Part shown: piece after piece, positions 32,369 through 43,483 of the stretch
Layout of the letters: each line of letters begins with the position of its first letter
Numbering within the stretch: the first letter of the stretch is position 1
DNA from: Adiantum capillus-veneris
Taxonomy: Eukaryota; Streptophyta; Polypodiopsida; Polypodiales; Pteridaceae
NCBI GenBank assembly: GCA_014529385.2
Contig: CM043969.1
Span: forward strand, 11,676,648-11,740,647
DNA length: 64,000 bases
Direction: 5' to 3'
Position numbers and translations under genes: made by a program
Notes under the pieces: generated by a model
Told to the model about the DNA's origin: nothing
What the model saw: only the letters and a program-made list of their open reading frames with translations
The model's database searches: none

Positions 32369-33641
32369 TGGGTTATGCAACGGAATGAATGTTTAAACTT
32401 TGCTCAAGATGAGTGCTCCGAACTGTGCTCAACGTTCCTTTTACTTACGGAAGGGAGAGCCTTCCGTTCCTTTAGTGAAAGAGTGCAATGGACACAAACG
32501 AAGTGAATGGACACAGTGAATGGAAGTGCATGAGACTGAGAGATAGAGAAGAGAATACGACACCAGAGACGTTGTAAAACCCTCCTCCGAAGGCCCCACT
32601 CTCTATGGCGAGAGCGGTCTACTATTGATTGCATAAATCTCTACAATGCTTGGACTTGCCGATGATGTCGACGACGATGACGACGACGACGAGACGCGGG
32701 TTGAACTCTGGAAACTCTAATGGCTGAAATCTGCAAATCTTCTACTTGCTGAATTTTGACTCTATGTCAGTGACGATGTCGATGCCGACAATGCGACGAC
32801 GACGCATTGAAAACGTAGATGCTGAAATCTGCGTAGATGCTGAAATCTGCGTTTTTCGGGCTGAATCTGTAAACCTTGCGAAATCTGATTGTGCGGCGAG
32901 GATCTGCTGTGGTAAGGTGAGATTTGTGAGGTTCAGGACTTCTTTTGCGATGTCTAACTGTTGAAATATGAAAACGCTGGTCTATGGGCTGATTCTATCG
33001 CGAAGATCTGCAAAAACACTGAGGTTGATCTGCAAACCAAAAACACTAGGGCTGAAAACTGACCTTGCGGGGAAATCTGCTAACGCTAGGGAATCTGGTG
33101 TGTTGCTGTGGGAATCTGCTAATGCTAGGGCTGATCTGTTGTCTACTGTCGTCAGGGATCTGTAAGTGCAAAAATACTGACTGATCTGGTGTTGAAAACG
33201 CTAGGTACTGGATCTGCTCCAAAAACGCTAGGTCTCTTGGGGGGGTCTGCTGAGAAGTTTCCTGTTGAGCGTGTGCTCCTACTGCCTCTTCTGCCAATTA
33301 GTGTTAGTCTAGGTTTGCTTATATACAAACTTACTCAATTTGCCCTACCTACTTTCCAACAAAAGTCACTTAAATTAATAAGTGAAAAATGTCAAAAATT
33401 AGAGAAAATAGGTTAAATGCACTGGAAAATTCCACTGATGGATTCTGATGGGAATGCTTATGATCATGTTGTGTGCAAGCAGAGGGTATGCATCTACACT
33501 AAGTGACTGGTCACGCACGGTCTGCAAACAGACTCACAAAAGTGCCAGAATACTTCTAAATCTAGATTGACTGGACTGATTGAACCCTTGTCGTGTTGTA
33601 GCTTGTCCACGGACACATAGGGTTGGATGTGTCACGTGACA
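32369..33641 (-). mobile_element. Lone LTR (copy 3) of the minus-strand family
   Basis: This is similar along its whole length to LTR copies 1 and 2, from tgcaacggaatgaatgtttaaac to ggatgtgtcacgtgaca. It lacks the purine tract (the following bases are ttttactcttg) and any PBS, so it fits a solo LTR left by recombination. A 13-base internal duplication (gatgctgaaatctgcgt, about 32819-32850) is specific to this copy. Clear target duplications were not found. Confidence 0.8.
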
Positions 33642-33734
33642 TTTTACTCTTGTTAGATTCTGCAAGAGTCATCAACAAGCGTAGAATGTTCAATCTTATT
33701 GTAGTGGTGATTCAACAAGCTTAACTAATTCAAA

Positions 33735-33990
33735 CAAAGACTAGCTTCATGTCTTGCTAGCATTTGGTAAGCAAGTCCTTGCCTATTATTGAACCAAGCC
33801 ATACCAACTTCTATTATTAAATGCTATCTAGTAGTAGGGCATTTGATGAATTCCAACTCATTCGAACAGACTAACTTCATGTCTTGCTAGCATTTGGTAA
33901 GCAAGTCCTTGCATATTATTGACGAGTCCATACCAAGTTCTATTATTGAATGCTATTGAGTAGGGCATCTGATGAATTCCAACTCAAAAC
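33735..33990 (+). repeat. Tandem duplication of about 130 bp
   Basis: Two units share actaacttcatgtcttgctagcatttggtaagc (split here as actagcttcatg and tcttgctagcattt), aagtccttgc.tattattga, ccataccaa.ttctattatt.aatgctat and gatgaattccaactca. Confidence 0.85.
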
Positions 33991-35361
33991 CAATCCTTAA
34001 TCTATGGTTGCATCATGATCCATGATAAGATAGTGGAAGGAGCATCTCAAGAAATAAAGTTCTTTGTTAGCACTTAAATCGTGAATAGGAGAGCAATACC
34101 TATATGGGTCCTATTGCTAGTGCTCATTGCTACACATGCATCTATCAAAGCAACAATTCTACATTTGTTCACGCTATTTTCATTCTAACCATCTTTCCAC
34201 GTTCACTCAAAAACACACAACAATCTTGGCACTTATATTTAGCAAGATCAAATTGCTCAAAGATGAGTCCCATTATATTTTTCCCCCAATCACAAGCTTT
34301 ACCATTAGCATTATAGTCACACTAAGGACATGGAAAGGGGCTACAAAAAATGCAAAGAATTCGAATGCGTAGTTCAAGCTAAATGCGAGAGAGGGATATC
34401 TCTCCTTGGTTATTCAAATTTCAAGGCTCATAATTTTTTAAAAGACTTGTGTATTCTTCAATATTCCTCAAATAAAATAAATTGAAGGGTCACTAGTGTT
34501 TGTAACAAATTTTACTAATTTAATGGGGATCTAGCTCTATTCAAATAAAAATAAAAAATTTTCTTTGTACTTAAAATTGTAAAATCACAAAAATATGTTA
34601 AGTTCTTTGTGACCTTTATCACCAAGTTGTATCATGAAGCAATATTTGAATTCTAGTTTAAAACCCCGATTAAGCTTAATAGACACAAAACACAATGCAC
34701 AAACTCTCCTCACCAAGCCATTATAAGAGCATTATAAGGAGCATTTTTTAATATTTGTTTGAAATGGAAAAATCTCCTATGCAAAATATAACACTCAACA
34801 ATGACATAAAATGCTTCCTAGTTCTTATGTCTTTTGCAATTTTGATGGTCTTGATCTCATATTATGAGATGCATTGACTGTTGCTACTTTTCTTTGAGAT
34901 TAGATAACCTAACATCTTGGCAAAGTACTTATACCTTGACTAGTGCCATATGTATGTTTTATAGAATGCTCTCATGTTATCTATGATACTGGTGAGGTAA
35001 ATATACCAATTATCCAAAAAGAAGGGTATGTATTATACATGCAAATAGATAATAAGCACCCTAAAAATGTGAATAATCATTTACTCGCTTGTGTTTCATA
35101 GCTCTATATTGAAAGATGAGATTAGGGATATTGTATTATTTCAAGAAAACCATATCCTTTGTTAATTGGTTAACTTCATACAATATAGAGTATAAGGGAG
35201 ATAGATACTTGTCATAGTTCATACTTGTATACATAGCATACAATGAGCATGCATTTAAAAGAAAGAATAGAAATCATGTGCTCAATTTTTTCATCCCTCT
35301 CTTTCTTCACTCGCTTCTTGTCCCTCACTTGCATTTCATCGCTCGTTAAAAGATAGCACCC
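33991..35361. other. AT-rich interior of the insertion, no gene
   Basis: No motif-bearing frame is seen. The last 60 bp form the right inverted end of the Mutator-like insertion. Confidence 0.45.
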
Positions 35362-36070
35362 ACATTTGAGCAAGTCACTAGAGAAGCTCTATATCTAGTT
35401 CACAATTACAAAGCCTACAAAGAGGTCACCTATGACATAGAAAACGCGAGTAGTAGTGCATCTTCTCCAAAGAGAAAATCCACACCCAAGCTACATGTTG
35501 AAACTCCTTCGGAACCGAGCATTGATCAAGTGGTCAAGGAGGTGGTTAGAAGAATAAACCAAGGCTACAAACAGAGTGTTAATGAACATCAACAACCCAT
35601 AAGAAGGTGTAATACCTGTGGAGGGGATCACCCCACCCCATGGTGTAAAACTCAACCAAAACCACAATGTATGCTATGGCAACAATTGCCTCTTCTAAAC
35701 AATTGTTGGACAGTAGTTAACTACTCTCAACCAGTGGAGTATATTCCACAAAGCACAAAAATCCATTACTCCATGCACGGGAACATGCCTATGTTCATAG
35801 CCAATCAAGAGTATGATTCAAAGACCATTCTATTAGTCAAAAACAACCATCAACTGCACCACTAGCTACGCAACAAGTAAGACCATGCTATGAGTGTGGA
35901 GGTAATCATTGGCCAATAGATTGTCATCGTTGGGTAAAAAACGTGGTGATATCGCACACCTAGGCCATGATTGCTCAAAACACCCAAACAACAAGGGTAA
36001 AGCAACAACGAATATTGTGGAAGTGATGCCTTCTTCAAGAAGATCCAAGATAGAACCCATAGTTCCTATA
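35362..36070 (+). pseudogene. Gypsy gag, C-terminal part with three CCHC knuckles
   Basis: From 35365 the frame reads FEQVTREALYLVHNYKAYKE, continuing the gag cut at 18627. Then come a Ser/Lys linker and the knuckles CNTCGGDHPTPWC (about 35620-35660), CYECGGNHWPIDC (about 35890-35930) and, after a one-base shift, GDIAHLGHDC (about 35947-35975). Three tandem knuckles match the layout in the 28.5-31.2 kb element. One open stretch runs 35530-35865. A TAG and frameshifts follow. Confidence 0.75.
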
Positions 36071-37190
36071 AAGGTGATAACTTGAGATCAAACTCAAGAA
36101 GCTGCCAAAAATGCACCCGTTGTGAGGATGAAACATTGCCGCCTCAAATAGAAATAAAAAACTTATCGGTGAGAACTGGATGAAAATTGTGGAAAACCAA
36201 GCGAGGTAAAATGAAAGCAAAAAGACAGAATGCCCTAGAAATCGAGCTGCAACAAACTGAAGAGCGGCTGAGACAAGCAAAGGAAACAAGAAACAAACGG
36301 AGAAAGAACAATCATCCAAAATAACATCGGGCTATTTAGTTTTGGTGAAAAAGGTGAACAAGCAATTAGACACTACGTTCCAAGCCTATGCGGCAAGACT
36401 CAATAACAACCAAAATTTGAAATAGATATTGTTAATATATCCGCATCCAAAAATTGAAACCAAGAAGATGGGAATGTGCAAACAAATCATAGAGAAAACT
36501 CAAGCTCTAATGGATCCAAAATCATTGAAATCCCATGAGCAAGTAGTGCATGTACTAATAAAGGAGTACACAAGTGCACTTAAAGAAAACAAATCAATAG
36601 ATCCAATTAAACAAGGGAGTGAAAATCCATTGGATACAAGGTTTGTTGCAAACACTATGGATGGGACAAAGTCTCATGCGATACCGCCATTTCCTAAAGT
36701 GGATGAGCTGTGGCCACAATCCTTATGGGAGATGATCAGAAACCAAAATATGGTAGTGCTACCTTATAGGTATCATCTATCCATGAGATCAACATGGAAC
36801 ATGAATTTTTCCAAGGAGATATACAATCTCTATACGGAGATGCCGGGTCTATAGTATTTGAAGAGAGCAAACCACACTCTCTACAGACTTTTCTATCTTT
36901 CATAGGAGGACATGAAATAAAATGTGACATTAGAGTGGTACCTTCTCAGTGGAAAGCCACACAAAAAAATGATGGATACCAAAACCTTACACGAAGTGAT
37001 ATCATCCCCTATAAGATGCACCGTTACTCTTGCAAAGTTGCAAAAAATTAGACCGCATCTATGGGGCCAAATGGGCAAACACTTGGAAAAGACGGGTTTG
37101 AGAATCCCTTCACATGAAAAACCCTCAAATGACAACATGGATAAAACTCAATCCGAGACACCAAATTTGAAGCCTGTACCAGTGAATAAG
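36071..37190 (+). pseudogene. Gypsy polyprotein linker region
   Basis: Open pieces at 36429-36854 and 36924-37250 are coding-like. They contain KIETKKMGMCKQIIEKTQAL, PPFPKVDELWPQSLWEMI, then SPIRCTVTLAKLQKIRPHLW followed by GQMGKHLEKTGLRIP. The TLAKLQKIRPHLW pattern resembles a segment often found shortly before the protease in plant gypsy polyproteins (my recollection). Frames change at least twice. Confidence 0.55.
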
Positions 37191-37900
37191 ATGGGTGATT
37201 ATTGCGAAGGAGAAGAAGGGAACACTACCTTACCACTCGAGTACAAATGAGTGAAAACAATAGCCATACTTGATAGTGGGGTTGCAGTAGCCATTGATAC
37301 AAAAGGGATCAGGGAGAAATGGGGGAGGCCATCTCTCTAGAAAACGTACATGAAGTTGTAACTATCATATGGATATGTAGAGAGACCCTTAGGGATGTTG
37401 GAAGAAATTATTGTATCCTCTTGTGGAATAAAGTACGAACATACTTTTGTTGTAGTTGTATTTGGAAAAGGAAACAACTTTGAGTTTATTTTGGGAAAAC
37501 TCTTTATGCGTCAACTTAAAATGGTTCAAGACTAGGGCTATGACCATCTCTATTTATGGCACAAGAGAGTCATAACCAAGGTAAACACCAAGGACCACAG
37601 TTACAAGGACGTAAATCAAACTCTAATAGAAGACTTTGCTATCACTACGGACAAGGGAACACAGTTTCTTTCTTGGTTAGTAAAAGATGCATATGTTTGG
37701 ATGTGCAACGCATCAGAATGCGGGAGTCTTAGAAAGAAAGATTGCCTCCTAGAGCGTTCAGTAAAAAACAAATACTACATGAAGGAACCATTTCCAGAGG
37801 AGTTGTTTGAAGCCTTCGGATGGGAGAAAATACTGACGACTCTTGATGTTTGTGTAAATGAGGTGACTAATACTTTCTAATGGTATCTGCAGGACATGAA
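37190..37900 (+). pseudogene. Gypsy retropepsin, decayed
   Basis: Conceptual translation gives LPLEYK, then KTIAILDSGVAVAIDTKGI (the D-S-G catalytic motif at about 37270), GYVERPLGMLEEIIVSSCGI, FEFILGKLFMRQLKMVQD and then GYDHLYLWHKRVITKVN. The LDSG motif plus the I-L-G-(R/K)-(P/L)-F-M hydrophobic closing motif are the two signatures of a retropepsin. Stops at 37249 and 37339 interrupt it. Downstream text (IEDFAITTDKG; FGWEKILTTLDVCVNEV) is coding-like but unassigned. No reverse transcriptase is found before the 3' LTR. Confidence 0.7.
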
Positions 37901-37956
37901 ATCAAAAATATTTTGAAACAATTGAGATTGAACACACAAGCAATTGCAAACAATTA

Positions 37957-38184
37957 GTGGACAAAGCTTTTGTACGGGATCTTCCACATGATGATGAAAA
38001 CAACTATCATAATTTAAGGAGTGACGATTTAGGGAATGATGCTGAAGACGAAATTTCAAATGGTTATGGCATAACTCCCTTACTTACAAGAAAAACGTTG
38101 AAGGAAGCTAATGAGGTTTGTGAGTATGAAAACAGAAAAGGTGATACATATAGCTACATCATGGAGCATGGTGCCAAAGTATAG
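37957..38184 (+). pseudogene. Acidic fragment of the gypsy polyprotein
   Basis: A 75-codon open frame beginning DKAFVRDLPHDDENNYHNLR and rich in Asp, Glu and Asn. It follows the protease region in order and probably belongs to the same decayed polyprotein. No domain is recognised. Confidence 0.4.
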
Positions 38185-38371
38185 ATAAAGGAAGCAGAGA
38201 AACCATGAGAATATGTCATCAACAACATACTTGAAGAATCAACCAAAGTTTCAAAAAAGCCAACTCCAAAAAATGCAAAGCCCAAAGAAGGAGACGGAGC
38301 AAAATTCCAAGTTCAAAGTCAAATGCTCAACAAACACAAGATCAAGAGAAGAACAAGGATAAGGAAGAAAA

Positions 38372-38695
38372 TTGATTGTCTCCTACGATTATCAAATTCA
38401 ACATAAGCGGAGGAATAGGATTAAAATCACATGTTCAATTGTGATAGATCCATATGCGACAAAGAATCTAATGTCTTACGGAACATGGATAATGATGGGA
38501 AAGCTGCCAATCAAAGAGCTAGAAGAAACAATATACACAAATTCAAAAATGCCAATTCCTAGCTTTGGCAAGGCAAAAGCTGTATTCAAAATGAGTACTG
38601 GGGAGTACAAGGATCATACTTTCCACATATTTGACCCCCATCACATCAAGGAGAGTCTAGTTCTGTCAGAAAGCTGTAGGAACATCTTCTTTTGA
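38372..38695 (+). pseudogene. Possible second aspartic-protease-like fragment
   Basis: The 107-codon frame contains ITCSIVIDPYATKNLMSYGT, then a spaced G-K-AVFKMSTGEYKDHTFHIFD, then HIKESLVLSES. The arrangement (I-D-P-x-A-T-K-N-L-M-S, a later G-Y...F.V.D and a closing hydrophobic run) resembles a retropepsin-like fold in which D-S-G-A is replaced by D-P-Y-A. If so, the active site is lost. This is an inference from pattern only. Confidence 0.3.
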
Positions 38696-38819
38696 CAACA
38701 ACCAAAAACTTCGGCAACGACAATAGTAAGAGTCCATGAAGCTTCTCAAATCCATGCAAAGAAAAAGTCACCAACCATCACACGAAAAAGGGTAAAGCTA
38801 AAGTAAATACTAAAGAAGA

Positions 38820-39770
38820 TCAACCTTGCAAGATGACATTACCTCTGATGAGCCTCCATCCAACTTCCACTATAGCCTCTACATCAAGATCCAAACAATC
38901 GACAATGCAATGGAAACCCAAGCAAAAAGTTTATCAACCAAATTTTCCATCACAAAAAAGCCTCCAAAAGAAGCCGAAGAGATTCAACCAATTGTTGGTA
39001 TCCAAAGAGCACATCCAAGTCAAAGGCCCAGTTTGGATACATCAAGCACGGGTTCAACGTCAACAAAAGGTGACATGGTGAGTAGCATCAAATGAGTCAA
39101 TCATACGGATCAAGGCTACTTCCAAGGAAATACCAGTTTTTGGGCCAAAACGTCTAAAGTAACAGCCTGGATGTACTAAGATCAATAAAAAAGCCCTACA
39201 AAAGCTGAGCTACCAACGGAAGCCCAACAACTCAAGCAGGAGAAAAAAAGACCACAAGAGCAAAAAAAAAGGATCAAATAAACAAGAAATGTGACAAGTA
39301 TGGGTTTTGAAGTCAGACCTCAACCAAGATACCTAGCAAAGACAGTTGCGGTAGCGGATGATTCTCGAAACACAAGGATTTTATGATGGTAACACTCAAA
39401 TATGGTTACCCAAAGTTTTAGCTCAACCTGGAACAACAAAGATCAATCATGTAGCACAAGGTTTTACCCAAAGGCAAGCAATGAAAACTAAAAGCCAATA
39501 GAAGAGGATGCTACAACCTCCAGATGGATACCTTGTCCTCTACTACAAAAGCAAGCTTGTGCAACAAAAATACCCAAGTATGGATACCGAAGCTTAATGT
39601 CCACCCAACCATCAAGCAAAAGAAGAAAATACAAAATACGGTCACACAAGGACCAAAGACAAGGTGGGTTCCAAAATTTCTAGTGGGAACACAATCATAA
39701 AGAATCCACACAAATCAAAAACCGCTTCTCATGGAAGATAAAGCAATGGCTCCATTAGTCACTACAATAC
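38820..39770 (+). pseudogene. Lys/Gln-rich tail with repeated W(V/I/L)PK motifs
   Basis: Broken frames read KPKQKVYQPNFPSQKSLQKK, then IWLPKVLAQPG (about 39400), WIPKLNVHPT (about 39580) and RWVPKFLVGTQ (about 39665). Spaced W-x-P-K motifs in a basic low-complexity setting suggest a repetitive nucleic-acid-binding tail. No integrase HHCC or DDE pattern could be read. Confidence 0.4.
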
Positions 39771-40429
39771 CCGAAGAACTTGTTGTTTCACAAATTGGAC
39801 AAACCTATTGGACAAAATGGTGACTTCCATAGACCAACACAATGGAAGAGGCCTAAATTTCCAAGAACTTATGGAATTGGGTTTCTAGCCTTGAATAGGT
39901 ACGTCCAATTTTCCATAAATAATACATGGCATAAAAGTCAGAGTCGGGCTGCTAAGCCATCAAATAAGCGAGGTGTTAGTTCCAAAGCTTTAAGTAATAT
40001 TCTATGTGGTCTAAGCGTCTTAACTATTCTAGGTATTGCTTAAGCTGGAAGAGTTGACCATATTTACATTGTGTCACTCGTGCTGGTGTAGGTGAGCATA
40101 AGAGTCAAAGTCTATGTATATTAAGTCTGGTGAAGTGAAGGAGAAAGTCCAAGAGACACTCACGCACTACACACAGTGATGTATGAGTGGAGACGCTTCT
40201 ACATCAAAAACCATTTTTGGAAACGTGGAAGCTATTGTGATGTTCTTCGATGTCACATGTGCTACATTTACTTTATGAAGCACCAATCAACTCCCTCTTT
40301 CACATTGTATACTTTTGTTTGAAAATTTCTCATATGCATATAGATGTCCCATAATTGGTACTTGCAAAAGGCTCTCTTTCTTTGTTTCTTCCAAGCACTC
40401 ACCTTGCATGACAGGTACTTCAAGTGGAG
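39771..40429. other. 3' non-coding part of the gypsy element
   Basis: One open frame at 39780-40043 has no domain. No reverse transcriptase, RNase H or integrase signature is visible here. Confidence 0.4.
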
Positions 40430-40650
40430 TTGGTCAACTCCAATAAGTGTATACCAAAGGCACTTTTTTTTCATCGGGTTTTTTCCCTTTGGTCATCCAT
40501 GTTCTATACCCTAATCTAGAAACACTCATCATCATCCTCTTGTATATATTCCTTCTCCATCAGCAATAAGGAAATGCCTACCCAAATCGTTTGTCAACGC
40601 ATTGGAGTGACAGATGCAGATCTCAATCATGCTTATTGAAAGAAACTTTT
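40430..40650 (+). repeat. Conserved pre-LTR motif block (inverted partner near 63800-63990)
   Basis: The text from caactccaataag through gtataccaaaggcac, a T8 run, atcgggttttttccctttgg and tcatccatgttctataccct is matched on the minus strand at the right end of the window. In both cases it lies several hundred bases before a purine tract and LTR, so it is a family feature of the 3' internal region. Confidence 0.75.
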
Positions 40651-41102
40651 ATTTTCAAGGACAACGACAAAGCTTCATCAAGCAGTAACAAGTTGAAGAA
40701 TGACATACAACCAAACAATGACAAATTCAACAAATTAAGGAGCTCATACTAGGCTTCAAACTTGGTACAACATTGCAGAGGACTCACATTGCATTGGAAT
40801 CAAAGAGAAAGGTCAATCATCAAGACAACAACCCAAAGAAGCTCAATTTCCACAAAGCCTAAGCACATTAAAAGAAATCTTCACGGCCAAACGTGGCGAC
40901 AAAAAGAAGAATGAACAACAAGATGCAAAATTTCCTTGACAATTTAAGTCCAACACATGCATCAACTAGACCACATGAGATATGAAGCACTCAAGGAAGA
41001 AGGGAGCGTTATCAATGACAAAGCACTTTCAACGCTAAAGACCAGTCTTGAACACCGCACAACAAGGTTGCACATGGTTGTGTCAAGGGATGACACGACC
41101 TC

Positions 41103-41114
41103 AAAAGTGGGGAA
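41103..41114 (+). promoter_or_regulatory. Polypurine tract of the gypsy element
   Basis: AAAAGTGGGGAA directly precedes the LTR start TGTTAGCGG, marking the LTR that follows as the 3' copy and confirming plus-strand polarity. Confidence 0.7.
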
Positions 41115-41926
41115 TGTTAGCGGATTGATCGAACGGGCACCCACTTTGCCGGACATGTAGCACCACATTTGTGCTTTATTATTTTTTCGAGCTAGTGTAG
41201 TGATACTCGGTGTAAGTCCTGACTCTAGAGTAGCAGGTCGATTCCCTGAGATGTAACTCTTTCATGGTGATTGTAAAGGTCCACATGAGCTGGGCACTGG
41301 CCATTTAGAAAGCCCTATGTATAAAAGTCAATAACTTTAATTGTGAAAGGGAGGCTTATCTTTTGGAAGATAAATGATCTCTGTTGTACGTACGCTCAAG
41401 CGACTATGTACTCAGATTTGTAATCATCACAACCAATGATTGGGTAAGTCGTTTTCAATTTTGAAACTTGCATTGTGTTTCTCCCTCTTTGCTCTTTCAT
41501 TCAATTGTAAGCATTGTCAGTTTTATTGAGATTTGCGATTACATGTTAATGAGACTAATCTTCAAATTTGAATGCTTAAATCACTATTTCTTTTAACGTT
41601 TTGACCATGGGAGAGTGTTCCTAGACCATAGGGTGACCTTTCTGGATAGTTCTGTTGCAATTTTTACGACCTTTTTCATGATGGATTGTGATTTTGGTAC
41701 CTTGTCAGATTGCGACTAGACTTGGTAGGATAGTGTCTCTAGGTGTCTTAAAAATCCTCCTAAAGTTTCATTGCATTTTGACTCCGTTCAAGTGCCAAAA
41801 TGGCGTGATGACCTAGAGCGATGAGAAAGGACATCGGCATATTTCTTGATCATTGAGTGATGGTTTGCTTGTTGAGTTGGTATGTTTTCTTGATAGGTCC
41901 ACTTCTTGAGATTGAAAACTTCAAAG
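41115..41926 (+). mobile_element. 3' LTR of the gypsy element, truncated
   Basis: Similar to 13765-14560, starting TGTTAGCGGATTGATCGAACG and keeping the same landmarks. It has a 22-bp insertion near 41870. Similarity stops at about 41926, and the final 90 bp or so, including the expected CTAACA end, are replaced by CT/GA microsatellite DNA (CT 41945-41968, GA 41988-42001). No target duplication can therefore be checked. Confidence 0.75.
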
Positions 41927-41944
41927 AGATTGATCCTTGTAGAC

Positions 41945-42060
41945 TCTGTCTCTCTCTCTCTCTCTCTATCCACTAGAGATTGCACACAGAGAGAGAGAGA
42001 GCAGGGGATTTGCATGCGCACGCACGCATGCGCACACTCACACACACACAATGCAAAATG
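41945..42060. repeat. CT, GA and CA simple repeats
   Basis: CT 41945-41968, GA 41988-42001 and a CA-rich stretch to about 42050 lie at the point where the 3' LTR breaks off. Confidence 0.9.
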
Positions 42061-42652
42061 GTAAATACGACTACATGGCATTATTGCATAACTTGATAGA
42101 TGTAGATTATTGGAGAGCAAGGATCAACATGATAAATATAAAGACATAAAATTGAAGGAGATGTAAAGTGAAACATCATAGAATTGATAATATATGGGGA
42201 AGATAAAAAGTAGGAGATTATTAAGGAGAGAATTGCACTTCTACACCTTGCCCTATCTTCTTCAACTAAAAATTGTAGCTAACACACTCTTCTTTGCATG
42301 CGCAAGCTACAAATACTTCTATACATGTTAGAATCATAGGCATGCTGAGAACTAAAGGGGAAGATCATGATCATGATTCTTTATAGAAAGGGATGGCACA
42401 TTTATCTACGCGCAGTTGCACATATTGTTTTGCACTTATGCTCCATTGTGCAGCAATGTTCCTCGATATCTATGCCATATTCTATGCTCTTCATGCATGA
42501 TGTCTATAAACATATGGTTATGTCTATTGGCTAATGTTTCTTGGAGATGGAGAGATTTTTTGAGGCTACCTTTGTGGTGCTTGCACAAATGCCTTTACAT
42601 TCTTGATAGATCCTCCGCTTGAGAAGGCTCAGCATCCTATGTCTTCTATAAA

Positions 42653-42708
42653 GAAAAAGTAATCTCAAGTACCCAAAGTAACCTCGGATACTCAAGATTA
42701 CTTTTTGC
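42653..42708. repeat. Inverted repeat (hairpin)
   Basis: Arms gaaaaagtaatctcaagta and tactcaagattactttttgc pair over about 18 bases with two mismatches, separated by a short loop. A related single arm (cctaagattactttggt) lies near 42879. The role is unknown; it could be a small foldback element. Confidence 0.7.
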
Positions 42709-42769
42709 ATTACTGACCCACACACGTGATGTTAGTAAACTTGGGCCCATATCACCATGAAAATGCACG

Positions 42770-42835
42770 AAGTCAAATGGTTAAGGCATGTACCTCTTAA
42801 AGGTGACAGTGCAGGTTCAAACCTCATGTATACAA
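42770..42835 (+). other. tRNA-like or SINE-like motif pair
   Basis: TGGTTAAGGC (about 42777) and GGTTCAAACCT (about 42815) resemble RNA polymerase III A and B boxes at about tRNA spacing. A good acceptor stem and anticodon arm cannot be formed, so a tRNA-derived SINE fragment or tRNA pseudogene is more likely than a working tRNA. Confidence 0.3.
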
Positions 42836-43480
42836 GAGGATGAGCACCAAATATCACTTGCAAGATGTGATGGGTACCTAAGATTACTTTGGTGAGTGTC
42901 ACCAAGATCTATGGCTTACCTTCATTGTATTGTTGATCACACCCTCCTCATGGATGTGCATGTAGTGCTTAGGCAAGGCAATCGAGTACTTCCATTATAG
43001 GGTCCTAAGGAAATGACTTGGGACACATTATATGAGTATGCCGACATCACATTAGGAAAATATGAACCCCAAAAGGGCCTTGTAAGGATCCCTAATTTTA
43101 AGGGATTAAGGCTAAAAATGTGTGTGGTTTAGGAGACAAGGCCATTGAATGAGGGTATTCTCGCAGGCTTTTTTTAAGGATGTCATAGGCTTTTTGTAGG
43201 TTGAAATAGAGGCTAGGGAGGGAGGATAGGTACATTCTCTCTCTACTTAAAAGAGTGGTGGTCCTTATGACAATAACTACCCTTCTCACCTTTCTTTTGT
43301 CACATCTTCAAGGGCTCCATAGCCTCAGCCCAGAAAAAAGTGCTCGACTCAAAACTTTTCCCCAACCTATATGTATACCCGAAAATCAATTTTCTCTCTC
43401 AAAATCTCATTGCTAGACCTGCAAAATATGAAACTTCCCACCTTTTTTTATTTCCCTCCAAAATCACTCCCTTCTCTCTG
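42836..43480. other. No gene recognised
   Basis: Unassigned sequence without motif-bearing frames. Confidence 0.4.
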
Positions 43481-43483
43481 TCT

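Larger units (their letters stand above)
18628..35361. mobile_element. Mutator-like (MULE) insertion carrying nested elements
   Basis: The left end GGGTAATATCATTTACC (18628-18644) and the right end, read inverted, GGGTGCTATCTTTTAAC (35361-35345), match at about 12 of 17 positions. Weaker similarity continues inward for about 60 bp (gagtgagggtaagaag against aagtgagggacaagaag). Terminal GGGT and a 9-bp duplication are features of plant Mutator-like elements. No MuDR-type transposase is readable in the non-LTR parts (18.6-21.3 and 33.6-35.3 kb), so the carrier was probably non-autonomous before LTR elements landed in it. The strongest evidence is that deleting it and one duplication copy restores an uninterrupted gag frame. 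Confidence 0.65.

Noticed and set aside
42777..42830. A functional tRNA gene
   Set aside because: Acceptor and anticodon stems do not pair; only the A and B box-like words fit.
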